From assembly GCA_902492205.1 (NCBI GenBank), contig CABUKU010000014.1, forward strand, positions 1 to 64,000: a DNA stretch of 64,000 nucleotides, given 5' to 3'. The notes beneath the pieces were generated by a model. The model did no database searches. It worked only from the letters and a program-made list of their open reading frames with translations, and was not told the origin of the DNA. The position numbers were made by a program, and so were the translations under genes. This DNA comes from an uncultured Bacteroides sp. (GTDB lineage Bacteria > Bacteroidota > Bacteroidia > Bacteroidales > Bacteroidaceae). Shown piece by piece: positions 41,295 through 49,678 of this stretch (the stretch's first letter is position 1; every line of letters starts with the position of its first letter).

Positions 41295-42317
41295 TTATTC
41301 GGGAAGATGAAAATCGAGAACAACAGGAAGATGATCGCTATACCCTCCGCGGTACTTCATTCCATAATAAGTTCGGAAAGGTTGGCAGCCGAAATACTTC
41401 TCATCTCTCTCCAAAAGAAAAGGGAATTTGCAGATACGGGCATCTTCGGCAGAGGTATATAAACCACCTCTATTCAATAGCAGGAAACCCGAAACTATAA
41501 GTTGGTCGAGTATTCCCCATTCTCCCCGGTATTTATAAGTACCGATGGCGGTGTCTTTCTCTTTATCCGCCATCAGGTTATAAAGCTTGCAAGGAGTGAT
41601 GGAACCCTTAGGAGCGACCGCTCCCAAGACTGTACCGATAGCAGCATTGTGAGGATAATCATTGAAGTCGCCCATAATAAGGATATTGGGATGCAAACGG
41701 ATTGTGAAAAGACTATCTACCGCCTGTTTGAGAACGGATGCAGCAAACAGCCGTGCAGGTTCACTCTCTTTCTCCCCACCGGAACGGGAAGGCATGTGAC
41801 AGACAAATACATCCAGACTGTCTGATGTGGAAACAAGTCCGGTAACATGAAGTATATCACGTGTAGGTCTTCTTCCTTTCTCCCTAAAATGAATACGGAC
41901 AGATCGGGATTGGAGAAGTTTAAAATCGCTGCGTTGATAGAGCAAGGCGACATCTATTCCGCGCTCATCGGGCGAATCGGTCATTACATAACGATAACCA
42001 CATTCTTTTAAAGGAGAGTACTTAACCAGATCATTCATTACCCGTTCATTCTCCACTTCACACAGCCCGACCAATACAGGAGGATTCCACTCTCCCACTG
42101 CTGCAATGACTTTGCCTATCCGATTGATTTTATCTTTATAGCGTCCATAGTGCCACGCACGCATAGAATTGGGTAAGAACTCTTTATCATTCTTTAAAGT
42201 ATCATGTTTGCAGTCAAAAAGATTTTCCACATTATAGGATACAACACGGAAAACACTTTGGGCAGACAACATAATGTTGCCAAACAATAAGAGGAGGAAA
42301 AGGAAAGATTTATTCAT
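41295..42317 (-). CDS. Endonuclease/exonuclease/phosphatase family protein, exported
   Basis: A 340-residue EEP-fold protein with a signal peptide (FLFLLLLFGNIMLSAQ). Motifs: VVSYNVENLFD (Asn/Glu metal site), LVGLCEVENERV (catalytic Glu), ILIMGDFNDYPHN and YSDHLPVVLDFHL (Asp/Asn and Asp-His). This fits a Mg-dependent nuclease or phosphodiesterase acting outside the cytoplasm. A four-unit array of 22-bp palindromes lies 52-140 bp upstream, where a promoter would be; no -7 box was found in that stretch. Confidence 0.88.
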   Translation of the reverse strand: MNKSFLFLLLLFGNIMLSAQSVFRVVSYNVENLFDCKHDTLKNDKEFLPNSMRAWHYGRYKDKINRIGKVIAAVGEWNPPVLVGLCEVENERVMNDLVKYSPLKECGYRYVMTDSPDERGIDVALLYQRSDFKLLQSRSVRIHFREKGRRPTRDILHVTGLVSTSDSLDVFVCHMPSRSGGEKESEPARLFAASVLKQAVDSLFTIRLHPNILIMGDFNDYPHNAAIGTVLGAVAPKGSITPCKLYNLMADKEKDTAIGTYKYRGEWGILDQLIVSGFLLLNRGGLYTSAEDARICKFPFLLERDEKYFGCQPFRTYYGMKYRGGYSDHLPVVLDFHLPE

Positions 42318-42369
42318 TTAGACAAAGCGATGCTTTATAACAAACCAATTACTCCTTTCGATGTAACCA

Positions 42370-42457
42370 CTTGACAGTTGTCACGTACTCACTCGACAAT
42401 TGTCACGCAATCACTCGACAGTTGTCAAGCGAATACGCGACAACTGTCGAGTGGTTA
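42370..42457. repeat. Array of four 22-bp palindromic units, array 1
   Basis: Units at 42370-42391, 42392-42413, 42414-42435 and 42436-42457, each with a GACAnnTGTC core (n variable). GTAACCAC at 42363-42370 is mirrored by GTGGTTAC at 42451-42458, so the whole array is also an inverted repeat. It lies in the 167-bp gap between the EEP gene start and the PepD stop. Array 2 is at 62848-62935. Confidence 0.88.
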
Positions 42458-42484
42458 CTTCAATAGGACAAATCTATCTGTCTG

Positions 42485-43945
42485 TTACTTCTTTTGAGGA
42501 ACATTAACCAGAACTTCCAATAAATGTCTCCAGAACTTTTCCACAGAAGGGATGTGCATTCTCTCATCCGGCGAGTGAACTCCGCGAAGTGTCGGACCGA
42601 ATGAAACCATATCCAGTGAAGGATACTTTTCAAGGAACAAACCACATTCCAAACCTGCATGGATAGCTTTCACCTTGGGTTCTACTCCGAACAAACGTTT
42701 GTAGGCTTCTTCCGCTACCTTTAATATAGGTGAAGAAGGATTTGGTTTCCAACCCGGATAACCTTCTCCGCTTGCAGTTGTGGCACCACCAAGCTCGAAA
42801 GCAGCAGCAACCGCATTTCTCATATCGTTGCGCGAAGAAAGGATAGAGCTTCGCTGGCTCGTTTCTATCTTAATCACATTGCCTTCTATCATACGGATAG
42901 ATGCCAAGTTGGAAGATGTTTCCACCAATCCCGGAATATCCTGACTCATGGCATAGATTCCGTGATGAACGGCATATAAAGATTTTATTAACCGCGCAGT
43001 AGTGTCACGATCGATAGCCACCGGACGAACAGTTTCCGATTGGAGTACGAATTGCATATTCGGTTCGGTTACGGAATACTCGGCTTCCACTTCGGCTGCG
43101 AAAATATTCAAATCCACACGCACGTTCTCTTTCTCGGCAAAAGGAATGGCACAAACCGCATAAGCCTCACGAGGAATGGCATTTCTCAGGTTTCCACCAT
43201 GTATCTCGCAAAGATACATATCATATTTGTCGGCAACACGGGCCAAGAAACGGTTCAATACTTTATTGGCATTTGCCCTGTTCTTATTAATATCATCGCC
43301 CGAATGTCCTCCGGTCAAGCCTTTTACATCTACGCGGAAATAGAAATAATCCTGTGGAGCAGGTATTTCCTTATAGGCAAACCTCGCCACCGTATCAATG
43401 CCTCCGGCACAACCGATAAACAATTCGCCTTCGTCCTCCGAATCCAGATTGATAAGAATATCACCACTCATAAAACCTTCTTTCAAAGCAAAAGCTCCTG
43501 TCAATCCGGTTTCTTCATCCACAGTGAAAAGGCATTCTATCGGTCCGTGTTCAATATCATCGGCAGCAAGGATAGCCAATTCCGTAGCCACGCCTATACC
43601 GTTATCGGCTCCAAGAGTGGTCCCTTTGGCTTTCAGCCATTCACCGTCTATTTCCGTTTCAATAGGATCGGTCAGGAAATTATGGTCTACATCACTGTTC
43701 TTTTCGCATACCATATCGACATGTGACTGTAAAACCACAGTCTGCAAGTTCTCTCTTCCTTTTGTGGCAGGCTTTTTAATCAAAACGTTTCCGGTTTCAT
43801 CAACCTTCGTTTCCAACTTATGTTTCTTTCCGAACTCTTTTAAATACTCGATAATCTTTTCTTCCTTCTTGGAAGGACGGGGCACCCGGCAGATTTCATT
43901 GAAGTAATGAAACACTCCTGCAGGCTTCAAATCTGTTACTTTCAT
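42485..43945 (-). CDS. pepD: Aminoacyl-histidine dipeptidase (Xaa-His, M20C)
   Basis: A 486-residue M20 family metallodipeptidase. Metal ligands lie in QSHVDMVCEKN (His75), GTTLGADNGIGVA (Asp114) and FTVDEETGLTGA (the catalytic Glu/metal Glu pair near 144-145); the lid domain holds GLTGGHSGDDINK. In E. coli PepD hydrolyses carnosine-like and other dipeptides; family members are two-zinc enzymes. Length matches (E. coli 485). Cytoplasmic. It is monocistronic, with a palindrome array after its stop. Confidence 0.93.
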   Translation of the reverse strand: MKVTDLKPAGVFHYFNEICRVPRPSKKEEKIIEYLKEFGKKHKLETKVDETGNVLIKKPATKGRENLQTVVLQSHVDMVCEKNSDVDHNFLTDPIETEIDGEWLKAKGTTLGADNGIGVATELAILAADDIEHGPIECLFTVDEETGLTGAFALKEGFMSGDILINLDSEDEGELFIGCAGGIDTVARFAYKEIPAPQDYFYFRVDVKGLTGGHSGDDINKNRANANKVLNRFLARVADKYDMYLCEIHGGNLRNAIPREAYAVCAIPFAEKENVRVDLNIFAAEVEAEYSVTEPNMQFVLQSETVRPVAIDRDTTARLIKSLYAVHHGIYAMSQDIPGLVETSSNLASIRMIEGNVIKIETSQRSSILSSRNDMRNAVAAAFELGGATTASGEGYPGWKPNPSSPILKVAEEAYKRLFGVEPKVKAIHAGLECGLFLEKYPSLDMVSFGPTLRGVHSPDERMHIPSVEKFWRHLLEVLVNVPQKK

Positions 43946-44073
43946 ATTGTATCTTTTAATTATAATGTCCGTTTTAGCAATGCAACTGCTAAATATGGTT
44001 AAAACGCTTCCTTAATCCGAACTAACATTTCACTTTTTATCTAAAAAAAGCGTGCATAGTCCTTACAAAAGTC

Positions 44074-44081
44074 TATATTTG
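44074..44081 (+). promoter_or_regulatory. -7 box upstream of the small membrane protein gene
   Basis: TATATTTG matches TAnnTTTG. The start near 44088 leaves only about 7 nt before the first ATG and 13 before the second (44101). Confidence 0.6.
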
Positions 44082-44094
44082 CACCACAAAAATA

Positions 44095-44337
44095 ATGGAA
44101 ATGCTTTATACTATCCTCATAACTCTGTTAATAGTTGCTATTTGTATAGCATTATTAGGTGTCAGAACCTTTTTCGTAAAGGGTGGGAAGTTTCCGAATT
44201 CACATGTGAGCGGAAGCAAAGCCCTTAGAAAAAAGGGTATTAGCTGTGCCCAATCGCAAGATAAGGAAGCAAGAAAGAAAGGCAAATTTTCCATTGAAGA
44301 ATTAGAAAAAAAAGCTGAAAACAAAGAATCAAATTAA
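44095..44337 (+). CDS. Small single-pass membrane protein (unknown function)
   Basis: An 80-residue protein with one N-terminal helix (LYTILITLLIVAICIALLGV) and a basic cytoplasmic tail containing GGKFPNSHVSGSKALRKKG, then ISCAQSQDKEARKKGK. The SGSKALRK and CAQSQD stretches look conserved, as in a family I recall from Bacteroidetes, but I know no function. A second ATG at 44101 may be the real start because the promoter is so close. It precedes the Skp-like gene by 26 bp, so it is probably in the same transcript. Confidence 0.7.
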   Translation: MEMLYTILITLLIVAICIALLGVRTFFVKGGKFPNSHVSGSKALRKKGISCAQSQDKEARKKGKFSIEELEKKAENKESN

Positions 44338-44363
44338 TTAAAAACTATATCCAATAACGAATT

Positions 44364-44978
44364 ATGAAAAGAATCAATTACATCACCAGTGGATTTTTAG
44401 CTGCCGTTGCCATTGTTTTGTTTGCACAATGTGCCGGTAATAAAGGTGAAACAGCGGTAACAGCTAATGCTTCCGAAGGTGTGTCAGGTACAACCGGAAT
44501 GAAGATAGCTTATGTAAATGTTGATACGCTATTGACTAAATACAACTTCTGGAATGACTTGAACGAAATGATGTTGCAAAAAGAAGAAACAATGCGCGCT
44601 ACTTTAACTCAGAAAGGACGCGAACTGGAAAATCAAGCCAAAGACTTCCAGACAAAACTTCAAAACAACGCATATGCAACCCGTGAAAGAGCAGAACAAG
44701 AAAATGCAAGACTCGTAAAGAAACAACAAGAATTACAGGATCTTCAGGCTCAACTCCAAAACCAGCTTGCTACGGAAAATCAAAAAAACAGCCTTCAGCT
44801 TCGCGACTCTATCAATTCTTTCTTGAAGCAATATAATATAGATAAAGGTTATGATTTGATTATCAGCAACACCGGTTTCGACAATCTATTGTATGCAAAC
44901 GAAAAATACGATATTACTAACGAAATCGTAGAAGGTTTGAACAAAAGATATGTTCCTTCAGCTTCTGTTAAAAAGTAA
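44364..44978 (+). CDS. OmpH/Skp-like periplasmic chaperone
   Basis: A 204-residue protein with a hydrophobic export segment ending AQCAG (lipobox-like, Cys23), then MKIAYVNVDTLLTKYNFWND, the start of the Skp/OmpH domain. The middle (about 75-150) is a long coiled coil rich in Glu, Lys and Gln (QAKDFQTKLQNNAYATRERAEQEN). The end, GYDLIISNTGFDNLLYANEKYDIT, closes the family domain. Skp holds unfolded outer-membrane proteins. Here a lipid anchor is likely, which is frequent in Bacteroidetes homologues. A terminator follows. Confidence 0.88.
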   Translation: MKRINYITSGFLAAVAIVLFAQCAGNKGETAVTANASEGVSGTTGMKIAYVNVDTLLTKYNFWNDLNEMMLQKEETMRATLTQKGRELENQAKDFQTKLQNNAYATRERAEQENARLVKKQQELQDLQAQLQNQLATENQKNSLQLRDSINSFLKQYNIDKGYDLIISNTGFDNLLYANEKYDITNEIVEGLNKRYVPSASVKK

Positions 44979-45005
44979 TCAAGGAAAAACACACAACATA
45001 ATAAG

Positions 45006-45038
45006 CTCCCCATTGTCTTTGTACAATGGGGAGTTTTT
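45006..45038 (+). terminator. Rho-independent terminator
   Basis: Perfect 11-bp arms CTCCCCATTGT (45006-45016) and ACAATGGGGAG (45023-45033) followed by five T, 25 bp past the OmpH-like stop. Confidence 0.92.
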
Positions 45039-45056
45039 CTATAAAACACACTTTTC

Positions 45057-45950
45057 ATGATGAAAACTAAATTATCTGCCCCTTCAAAGCAAGTAATGCT
45101 GACTGAAGTTAAAGAATATTTACTAATAGCCCTCGGAATGATACTCTACGGCATCGGATGGACCATCTTCCTTCTGCCCAATGACATTACCACGGGAGCA
45201 GTTCCGGGTATTGCATCTATCATCTATTTCGGTACGGGATTCCCGGTACAATACACCTATTTCATTATCAACTGCGGATTATTACTGCTTGCATTGAAAG
45301 TGTTGGGATTAAAATTCTGTATAAAAACGATCTTTGCCGTAGTCACCATGACTCTGTTCTTACCTATTATCCAAAAGATAGCTCCTGCCAATCCTCTGCT
45401 ACACGACCAACCGTTTATGGCATGTATTTTAGGAGCTTCTTTCTGCGGAAGCGGTATCGGTATTGCCTTTGCAGCAAACGGAAGTACGGGAGGAACAGAT
45501 ATTATTGCAGCTATTGTCAATAAATATCGTGATATATCGCTCGGTAAAGTATTGTTGATTACCGACCTTATTATTATTACTTCCAGTTACTTTGTACTGA
45601 GAGATTGGGAAAAGGTTCTTTACGGATATGTAACCCTATACGTAAGCAGCTTTGTTGTAGACCACATGGTGAACAGCACCCGCCAATCCGTACAGTTCTT
45701 TATTATTTCAAACAAATACAAAGAAATCGGTGAACGCATTAACAAGAATCCACACAGAGGGGTAACTATGATTAATGCTACCGGATTCTATACCGGAAAG
45801 GAAGTAAAAATGATGTTTATCCTTGCCAAGAAACGCGAATCGGGTATTATCTTCCAACTCATTAAAGAAATAGATCCCAATGCATTTGTTTCGCAAAGTG
45901 CAGTAATCGGGGTATATGGAGAAGGGTTTGATAAGATTAAAGCTAAGTAA
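45057..45950 (+). CDS. YitT family membrane protein
   Basis: A 297-residue inner-membrane protein with about five helices in the first 200 residues (EYLLIALGMILYGIGWTIFLLPNDITTGAVPGIASI is the family hallmark), then a soluble C-terminal domain of DUF2179 type (HRGVTMINATGFYTGKEVKMMFILAKKRE). The substrate or role is unknown. The first ATG (45057) is followed by a second (45060). Single gene between two terminators. Confidence 0.9.
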   Translation: MMKTKLSAPSKQVMLTEVKEYLLIALGMILYGIGWTIFLLPNDITTGAVPGIASIIYFGTGFPVQYTYFIINCGLLLLALKVLGLKFCIKTIFAVVTMTLFLPIIQKIAPANPLLHDQPFMACILGASFCGSGIGIAFAANGSTGGTDIIAAIVNKYRDISLGKVLLITDLIIITSSYFVLRDWEKVLYGYVTLYVSSFVVDHMVNSTRQSVQFFIISNKYKEIGERINKNPHRGVTMINATGFYTGKEVKMMFILAKKRESGIIFQLIKEIDPNAFVSQSAVIGVYGEGFDKIKAK

Positions 45951-45970
45951 TAAAAGTCAATCCATACTTA

Positions 45971-46014
45971 AAAAGACAGTGGGCTGTTTCAATCGAAGCA
46001 GCCCACTGTCTTTT
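45971..46014. terminator. Bidirectional terminator
   Basis: Perfect 16-bp arms AAAAGACAGTGGGCTG (45971-45986) and CAGCCCACTGTCTTTT (45999-46014), with A and T runs at the ends. Shared by YitT and the convergent M16 protease gene, whose stop it overlaps. Confidence 0.93.
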
Positions 46015-48895
46015 ATTTATATATATCTGTTTTCTTCACTTTCACTATCTCACCAAACGATGCCAGCTTCTCCATATCTATCTTTTTGGAATTGCCCACT
46101 ATGGCAAACACGATAGGACGGTCTTTTATATTCGATTCATAAAAAGAAACTACATCTTCCATGCTCATTTGCGAAATGTCGGAAAGCAAATTCTTATTGC
46201 CGTCCTCGGTAAAGCCTTCCTTTATCTGTGAAGCTACCTTTTGCGACAGCTTTCTGAAAGGAGGATAGCTGTTATTCACATTATTCACGATAGACTGACG
46301 CGCCGCTTCCAACTTATCAGGCTTCACCGGCATGTTATTAATCAAATTGACAAGTACTTCCAATGCATCTACTGTTTTATCACTTTGAGTGGAAAGCATC
46401 GTCATAAAGCTACCCGGTTCATTCCAATGTTTTCTTGAAGGAAGTTCATACCTTGCACTCACCCTGTATGCTAATGAGCGAAACTCCCGAATCTCCTGAA
46501 ACATAAGGGAAGACATGTCACCGCCGAAATAACTGCTCAATAACCGGGAAGTGTTACGGTATTTATCACCGGAAGTGATCCCCCCCAGCACATAACCATA
46601 AACAATGCTTTGCGCCACTTTGGGATCATCAAAGAAATAAACTGTCGGCTTATTATAAACCTGCAATTTATTATGAACAGAAGCATCGGAAGCAACTATT
46701 ATTTTATCGAGTTCAAGATTCTTCTCTATTTGTTCTACCACCTTTGATACAGGCAATGTTCCGCTGTAATGGAAATCACATTCCACAGTCTTGACCTTAT
46801 CAAACAAAGCCAGCAAATCTTTTCCTTTCAGCTTCTTCACTTCGGACAAAGACAATTTGGTAAGATAAGATGATTTGTTTCCATATCTTACTTTATGCAG
46901 CAAAGCACCCGCCACATCGTCACTCGACTTGAAAAAGGCTTTCTGAATCACCTTTTCTTCATCTACCACTTGTTTCAGCTTCTTATCATCTGCTTTTACA
47001 TGTTTGATAAAATCACCAACCAACATCATTGTTTCATCAAAATGACTATCAAAACCGGTTACTTTCAATGTAAAACTATTCTTGTCGGCATCACAATCAA
47101 GTGTGCTGCCCAGCGTCTGCAATTTCCCCCTGAATTCATCGAATGTCAGAGTATCTGTTCCCAAGAAAGGAAGATAAGTTTTTAATTGATTCAGCATAGG
47201 AGCTTCCCACGTACCGATACCATAAGAAATATTCAATGTGAATATCTCATTGACCGGATTGGAAACAGAGTAAAGAACGGCTTTAGGTGCAAGCCGAACA
47301 GTTTGCACATCCTTATCGAAGTCTATAAATCTCGTTGGAGTTTCCGTTACCGGAATCTGCTCTATCTGCTTGGCATACTCCGATTTACTATCAGTGTTTC
47401 GTGGAGCAACAGGTTTGAAATCCGGTTTAGGCAAATTATCTTTAGGATACCTCCCGGTTTTCTTTTTTATATATAGGTAATCGTCACCAAAATATTTACG
47501 GGCAACCGCTACTACATCTTCTTTAGTCAATGCATTGATACGCGACATTTCATCCATATACTCTTCCCAACTCTTACCTTGCGAGAAAAGCATGAACATG
47601 GCTTGTGCACGCGAATCTATATTCTCTAAAGCGGAATCATACTTTCGTTTCTGCTCCAACTTCAAAGCATTGAAAGCCTCATCGGTAAAGTCTCCGTTCT
47701 TTACCCGGTTAATCTCATTCCAGACCAATTTTTCTGCCGAGCCATAGGTTTGGAAAAGAAGTTTAGGAACTACTGCAAGCCCTAATATACCTGCTTCATT
47801 CAAGCTTTGGTTCATAGACATGGCAGTCATAACCTTATGGTTTACCATGAGCTTATCCAAATATCCCGTACCGTTTTCATTATTCAAGATTCCTATCGCT
47901 ACGTTTAACGCAACCTGATCTTCATGGTTGGCAGGAACGCCACGGAAACCTAAAGCAAGTATCTTCACAAAAGGGACAGGTACTTTGATTGTTACCTTTT
48001 CCTTTCCCTTGAAAGGCGGCAAAGCAACCACCTCCCTTTTAGGTGCTTCCCCTCTTGGTACACGTGAAAATGTTGCTTCGAGAACAGGAATAACCTTTTC
48101 CGTATCAAAATCACCGCAAAGAATCAATCCCATATTAGAAGCCACATAATACTTCTCGAAGAACTCTCTCATCTCCGATAAGCGTGGGTTCTTCAGATTC
48201 TCCGTACTTCCCACAATAGGATAAGCGTAAGGATGAGGATAAAAATAACGGTGAGTTAACTTTTCCATCGCCTGCATTCCCATCATATCCGTGTACATGT
48301 TCTTCTCCTCATACACTGTTTCCAGTTCACTTTGGAAAAGACGGAACACCGGATTGATAAGTCGCTCGCTGTTTATTTCCGCCCAATGGGCAAAGTATTG
48401 AGGTGAAAATGTATTGTGATATACAGTGAAGTCATAAGACGTTCCTGCATTCAAAGCTGTCCCTCCATACTTGGAAATAAGGCTGTTGAATTCATTTGGA
48501 ATGGCATACCCGGCAGCACGGAGGCTTAGTTCGTTTATCTCTTTCTGAATTTGCAACCGGACTTTCTCATCCTTATTTTGTGCCAGCTCGTCATACTTCT
48601 CTGCAATGGAATCCAAAATAAGTTTCTCGGCATCATAGTCGGTAGTACCTATTTTATCGGTTCCTTTAAACATCATATGCTCAAAGTAGTGTGCAATACC
48701 GGTATCGGGACAATCCTTTGCCCCTGCCTTTACAACTATCGCACCGAAAACTTTCGGTTGGCTGTGGTCTTCGTTTAACCACACGGTTAATCCGTTACTT
48801 AACTTATGTTCTTTGACTTTTAATGATTCAGGCATCTGTGCTGAATTTATGGATATGCACCATGCTACAAGCATTGCGGTAAGGAATGCTCTCAT
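46013..48895 (-). CDS. M16 family zinc protease (insulinase type), exported
   Basis: A 960-residue protease with a signal peptide (FLTAMLVAWCISINSA). The first M16 domain has the inverted zinc motif HYFEH (His69-His73, Glu72) in GIAHYFEHMMFKG and the downstream Glu region (SELETVYEEKNM). The second half repeats the fold but lacks HxxEH, the normal non-catalytic partner domain. It degrades peptides outside the cytoplasm. The frame runs on to 49018 with no signal-like residues; MRAFLTAML at 48895 is the clear signal-peptide start, so the upstream 41 residues are not included. Confidence 0.9.
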   Translation of the reverse strand: MRAFLTAMLVAWCISINSAQMPESLKVKEHKLSNGLTVWLNEDHSQPKVFGAIVVKAGAKDCPDTGIAHYFEHMMFKGTDKIGTTDYDAEKLILDSIAEKYDELAQNKDEKVRLQIQKEINELSLRAAGYAIPNEFNSLISKYGGTALNAGTSYDFTVYHNTFSPQYFAHWAEINSERLINPVFRLFQSELETVYEEKNMYTDMMGMQAMEKLTHRYFYPHPYAYPIVGSTENLKNPRLSEMREFFEKYYVASNMGLILCGDFDTEKVIPVLEATFSRVPRGEAPKREVVALPPFKGKEKVTIKVPVPFVKILALGFRGVPANHEDQVALNVAIGILNNENGTGYLDKLMVNHKVMTAMSMNQSLNEAGILGLAVVPKLLFQTYGSAEKLVWNEINRVKNGDFTDEAFNALKLEQKRKYDSALENIDSRAQAMFMLFSQGKSWEEYMDEMSRINALTKEDVVAVARKYFGDDYLYIKKKTGRYPKDNLPKPDFKPVAPRNTDSKSEYAKQIEQIPVTETPTRFIDFDKDVQTVRLAPKAVLYSVSNPVNEIFTLNISYGIGTWEAPMLNQLKTYLPFLGTDTLTFDEFRGKLQTLGSTLDCDADKNSFTLKVTGFDSHFDETMMLVGDFIKHVKADDKKLKQVVDEEKVIQKAFFKSSDDVAGALLHKVRYGNKSSYLTKLSLSEVKKLKGKDLLALFDKVKTVECDFHYSGTLPVSKVVEQIEKNLELDKIIVASDASVHNKLQVYNKPTVYFFDDPKVAQSIVYGYVLGGITSGDKYRNTSRLLSSYFGGDMSSLMFQEIREFRSLAYRVSARYELPSRKHWNEPGSFMTMLSTQSDKTVDALEVLVNLINNMPVKPDKLEAARQSIVNNVNNSYPPFRKLSQKVASQIKEGFTEDGNKNLLSDISQMSMEDVVSFYESNIKDRPIVFAIVGNSKKIDMEKLASFGEIVKVKKTDIYK

Positions 48896-48927
48896 GGGAG
48901 GCTTGATATTAGAATAAATAATGTTTC

Positions 48928-49272
48928 TTATCTCCTTTTTTCTTTTTCTTCTTCCTGCGGAATGCGGAAAGCCGTATAGAGTTCGAGAACTGCCGCTATC
49001 GTCAGGCAGGCAATCCACTCGTTACCGTGTGTGGTAAACATGAACAGAGCAGTAACTACCAGTAACAAAGCTCCGAACACTTGCTGTTTGCGAAGCCTTT
49101 TAATAGTAGGGTTATCGCCATGATACCAATTGGTAATTTGAGCAAAAGCTGCAAGCACCGCCCCTATCGTATAAACAACGGGAGAATATTCCCATGTAGT
49201 AATTTTAGTTGCAGCACCTATCAGGATAAGCACGGCACCCACCGCAAAAAGAGTTGATTGATATACTTTCAT
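48928..49272 (-). CDS. Four-helix membrane protein (unknown function)
   Basis: A 114-residue protein with four hydrophobic segments (STLFAVGAVLILIGAAT; VVYTIGAVLAAFAQI; VFGALLLVVTALFMF; WIACLTIAAVLELYTAF) and a charged C-terminus (IPQEEEKEKRR). I do not recognise a named family; similar small proteins lie next to DivIC-like genes in Bacteroides, from memory. Its start is 2 bp after the DivIC-like stop and the M16 gene begins 32 bp later, so the three form an operon on the minus strand. Confidence 0.75.
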   Translation of the reverse strand: MKVYQSTLFAVGAVLILIGAATKITTWEYSPVVYTIGAVLAAFAQITNWYHGDNPTIKRLRKQQVFGALLLVVTALFMFTTHGNEWIACLTIAAVLELYTAFRIPQEEEKEKRR

Positions 49273-49274
49273 TT

Positions 49275-49574
49275 TCAGTTTTCTTCAAATACGTAAATGT
49301 CCTCATCGGGTTTCTTCATCAGATATTTCTCACGAGCCACCTTCTCCATTGCATCCGGATTGGTCATCAGCTCGTTCAGGCGCTTGGTATTCTCATCATA
49401 TTCCGCCTGATACTTTTCTATTTCCCGATGGAGTGCATTTATCTCACGCTGATTGGATATGCGGCGAACAATGCTGTTCTCATCAAGGAAGCCGATGATA
49501 ACACCAAAAGCCACAATCGTAATCAGGTATTTATTTTTTCGAATAAAGTTCCAGACAGTTAGTAGTTTACTCAT
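49275..49574 (-). CDS. DivIC/FtsB-type septum formation initiator
   Basis: About 99 residues: one transmembrane helix (KYLITIVAFGVIIGFLD) then a coiled coil (REINALHREIEKYQAEYDENTKRLNELM) and the family end (DAMEKVAREKYLMKKPDEDIYVFEE). FtsB/DivIC bridges FtsL and FtsQ in the divisome. The ATG at 49574 is preferred, with AAAGAA just upstream; the frame extends to 49622 without similarity. It heads a three-gene minus-strand unit and is divergent from dnaX. Confidence 0.88.
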   Translation of the reverse strand: MSKLLTVWNFIRKNKYLITIVAFGVIIGFLDENSIVRRISNQREINALHREIEKYQAEYDENTKRLNELMTNPDAMEKVAREKYLMKKPDEDIYVFEEN

Positions 49575-49639
49575 TTCTTTCTGATGATTGAATATGACGC
49601 AAAGATAAGTTTTTTTTTTCATTATTCATTTTATTGCAC

Positions 49640-49647
49640 TACATTTG
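49640..49647 (+). promoter_or_regulatory. -7 box of the dnaX promoter
   Basis: TACATTTG matches TAnnTTTG; a run of T about 20 bp upstream may serve as the -33 region. The start near 49654 leaves a 25-nt leader. Confidence 0.6.
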
Positions 49648-49678
49648 CAAGACTGAATAAAGACAGTTTAGAAGAATT

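Noticed and set aside
42370..42457. Regularly spaced repeats as a CRISPR array
   Set aside because: Units are contiguous palindromes of 22 bp without unique spacers, and no cas genes are present; the same holds for 62848-62935.
48896..49018. N-terminal extension of the M16 protease
   Set aside because: The extra 41 residues overlap the upstream gene, lack similarity and would bury the signal peptide.
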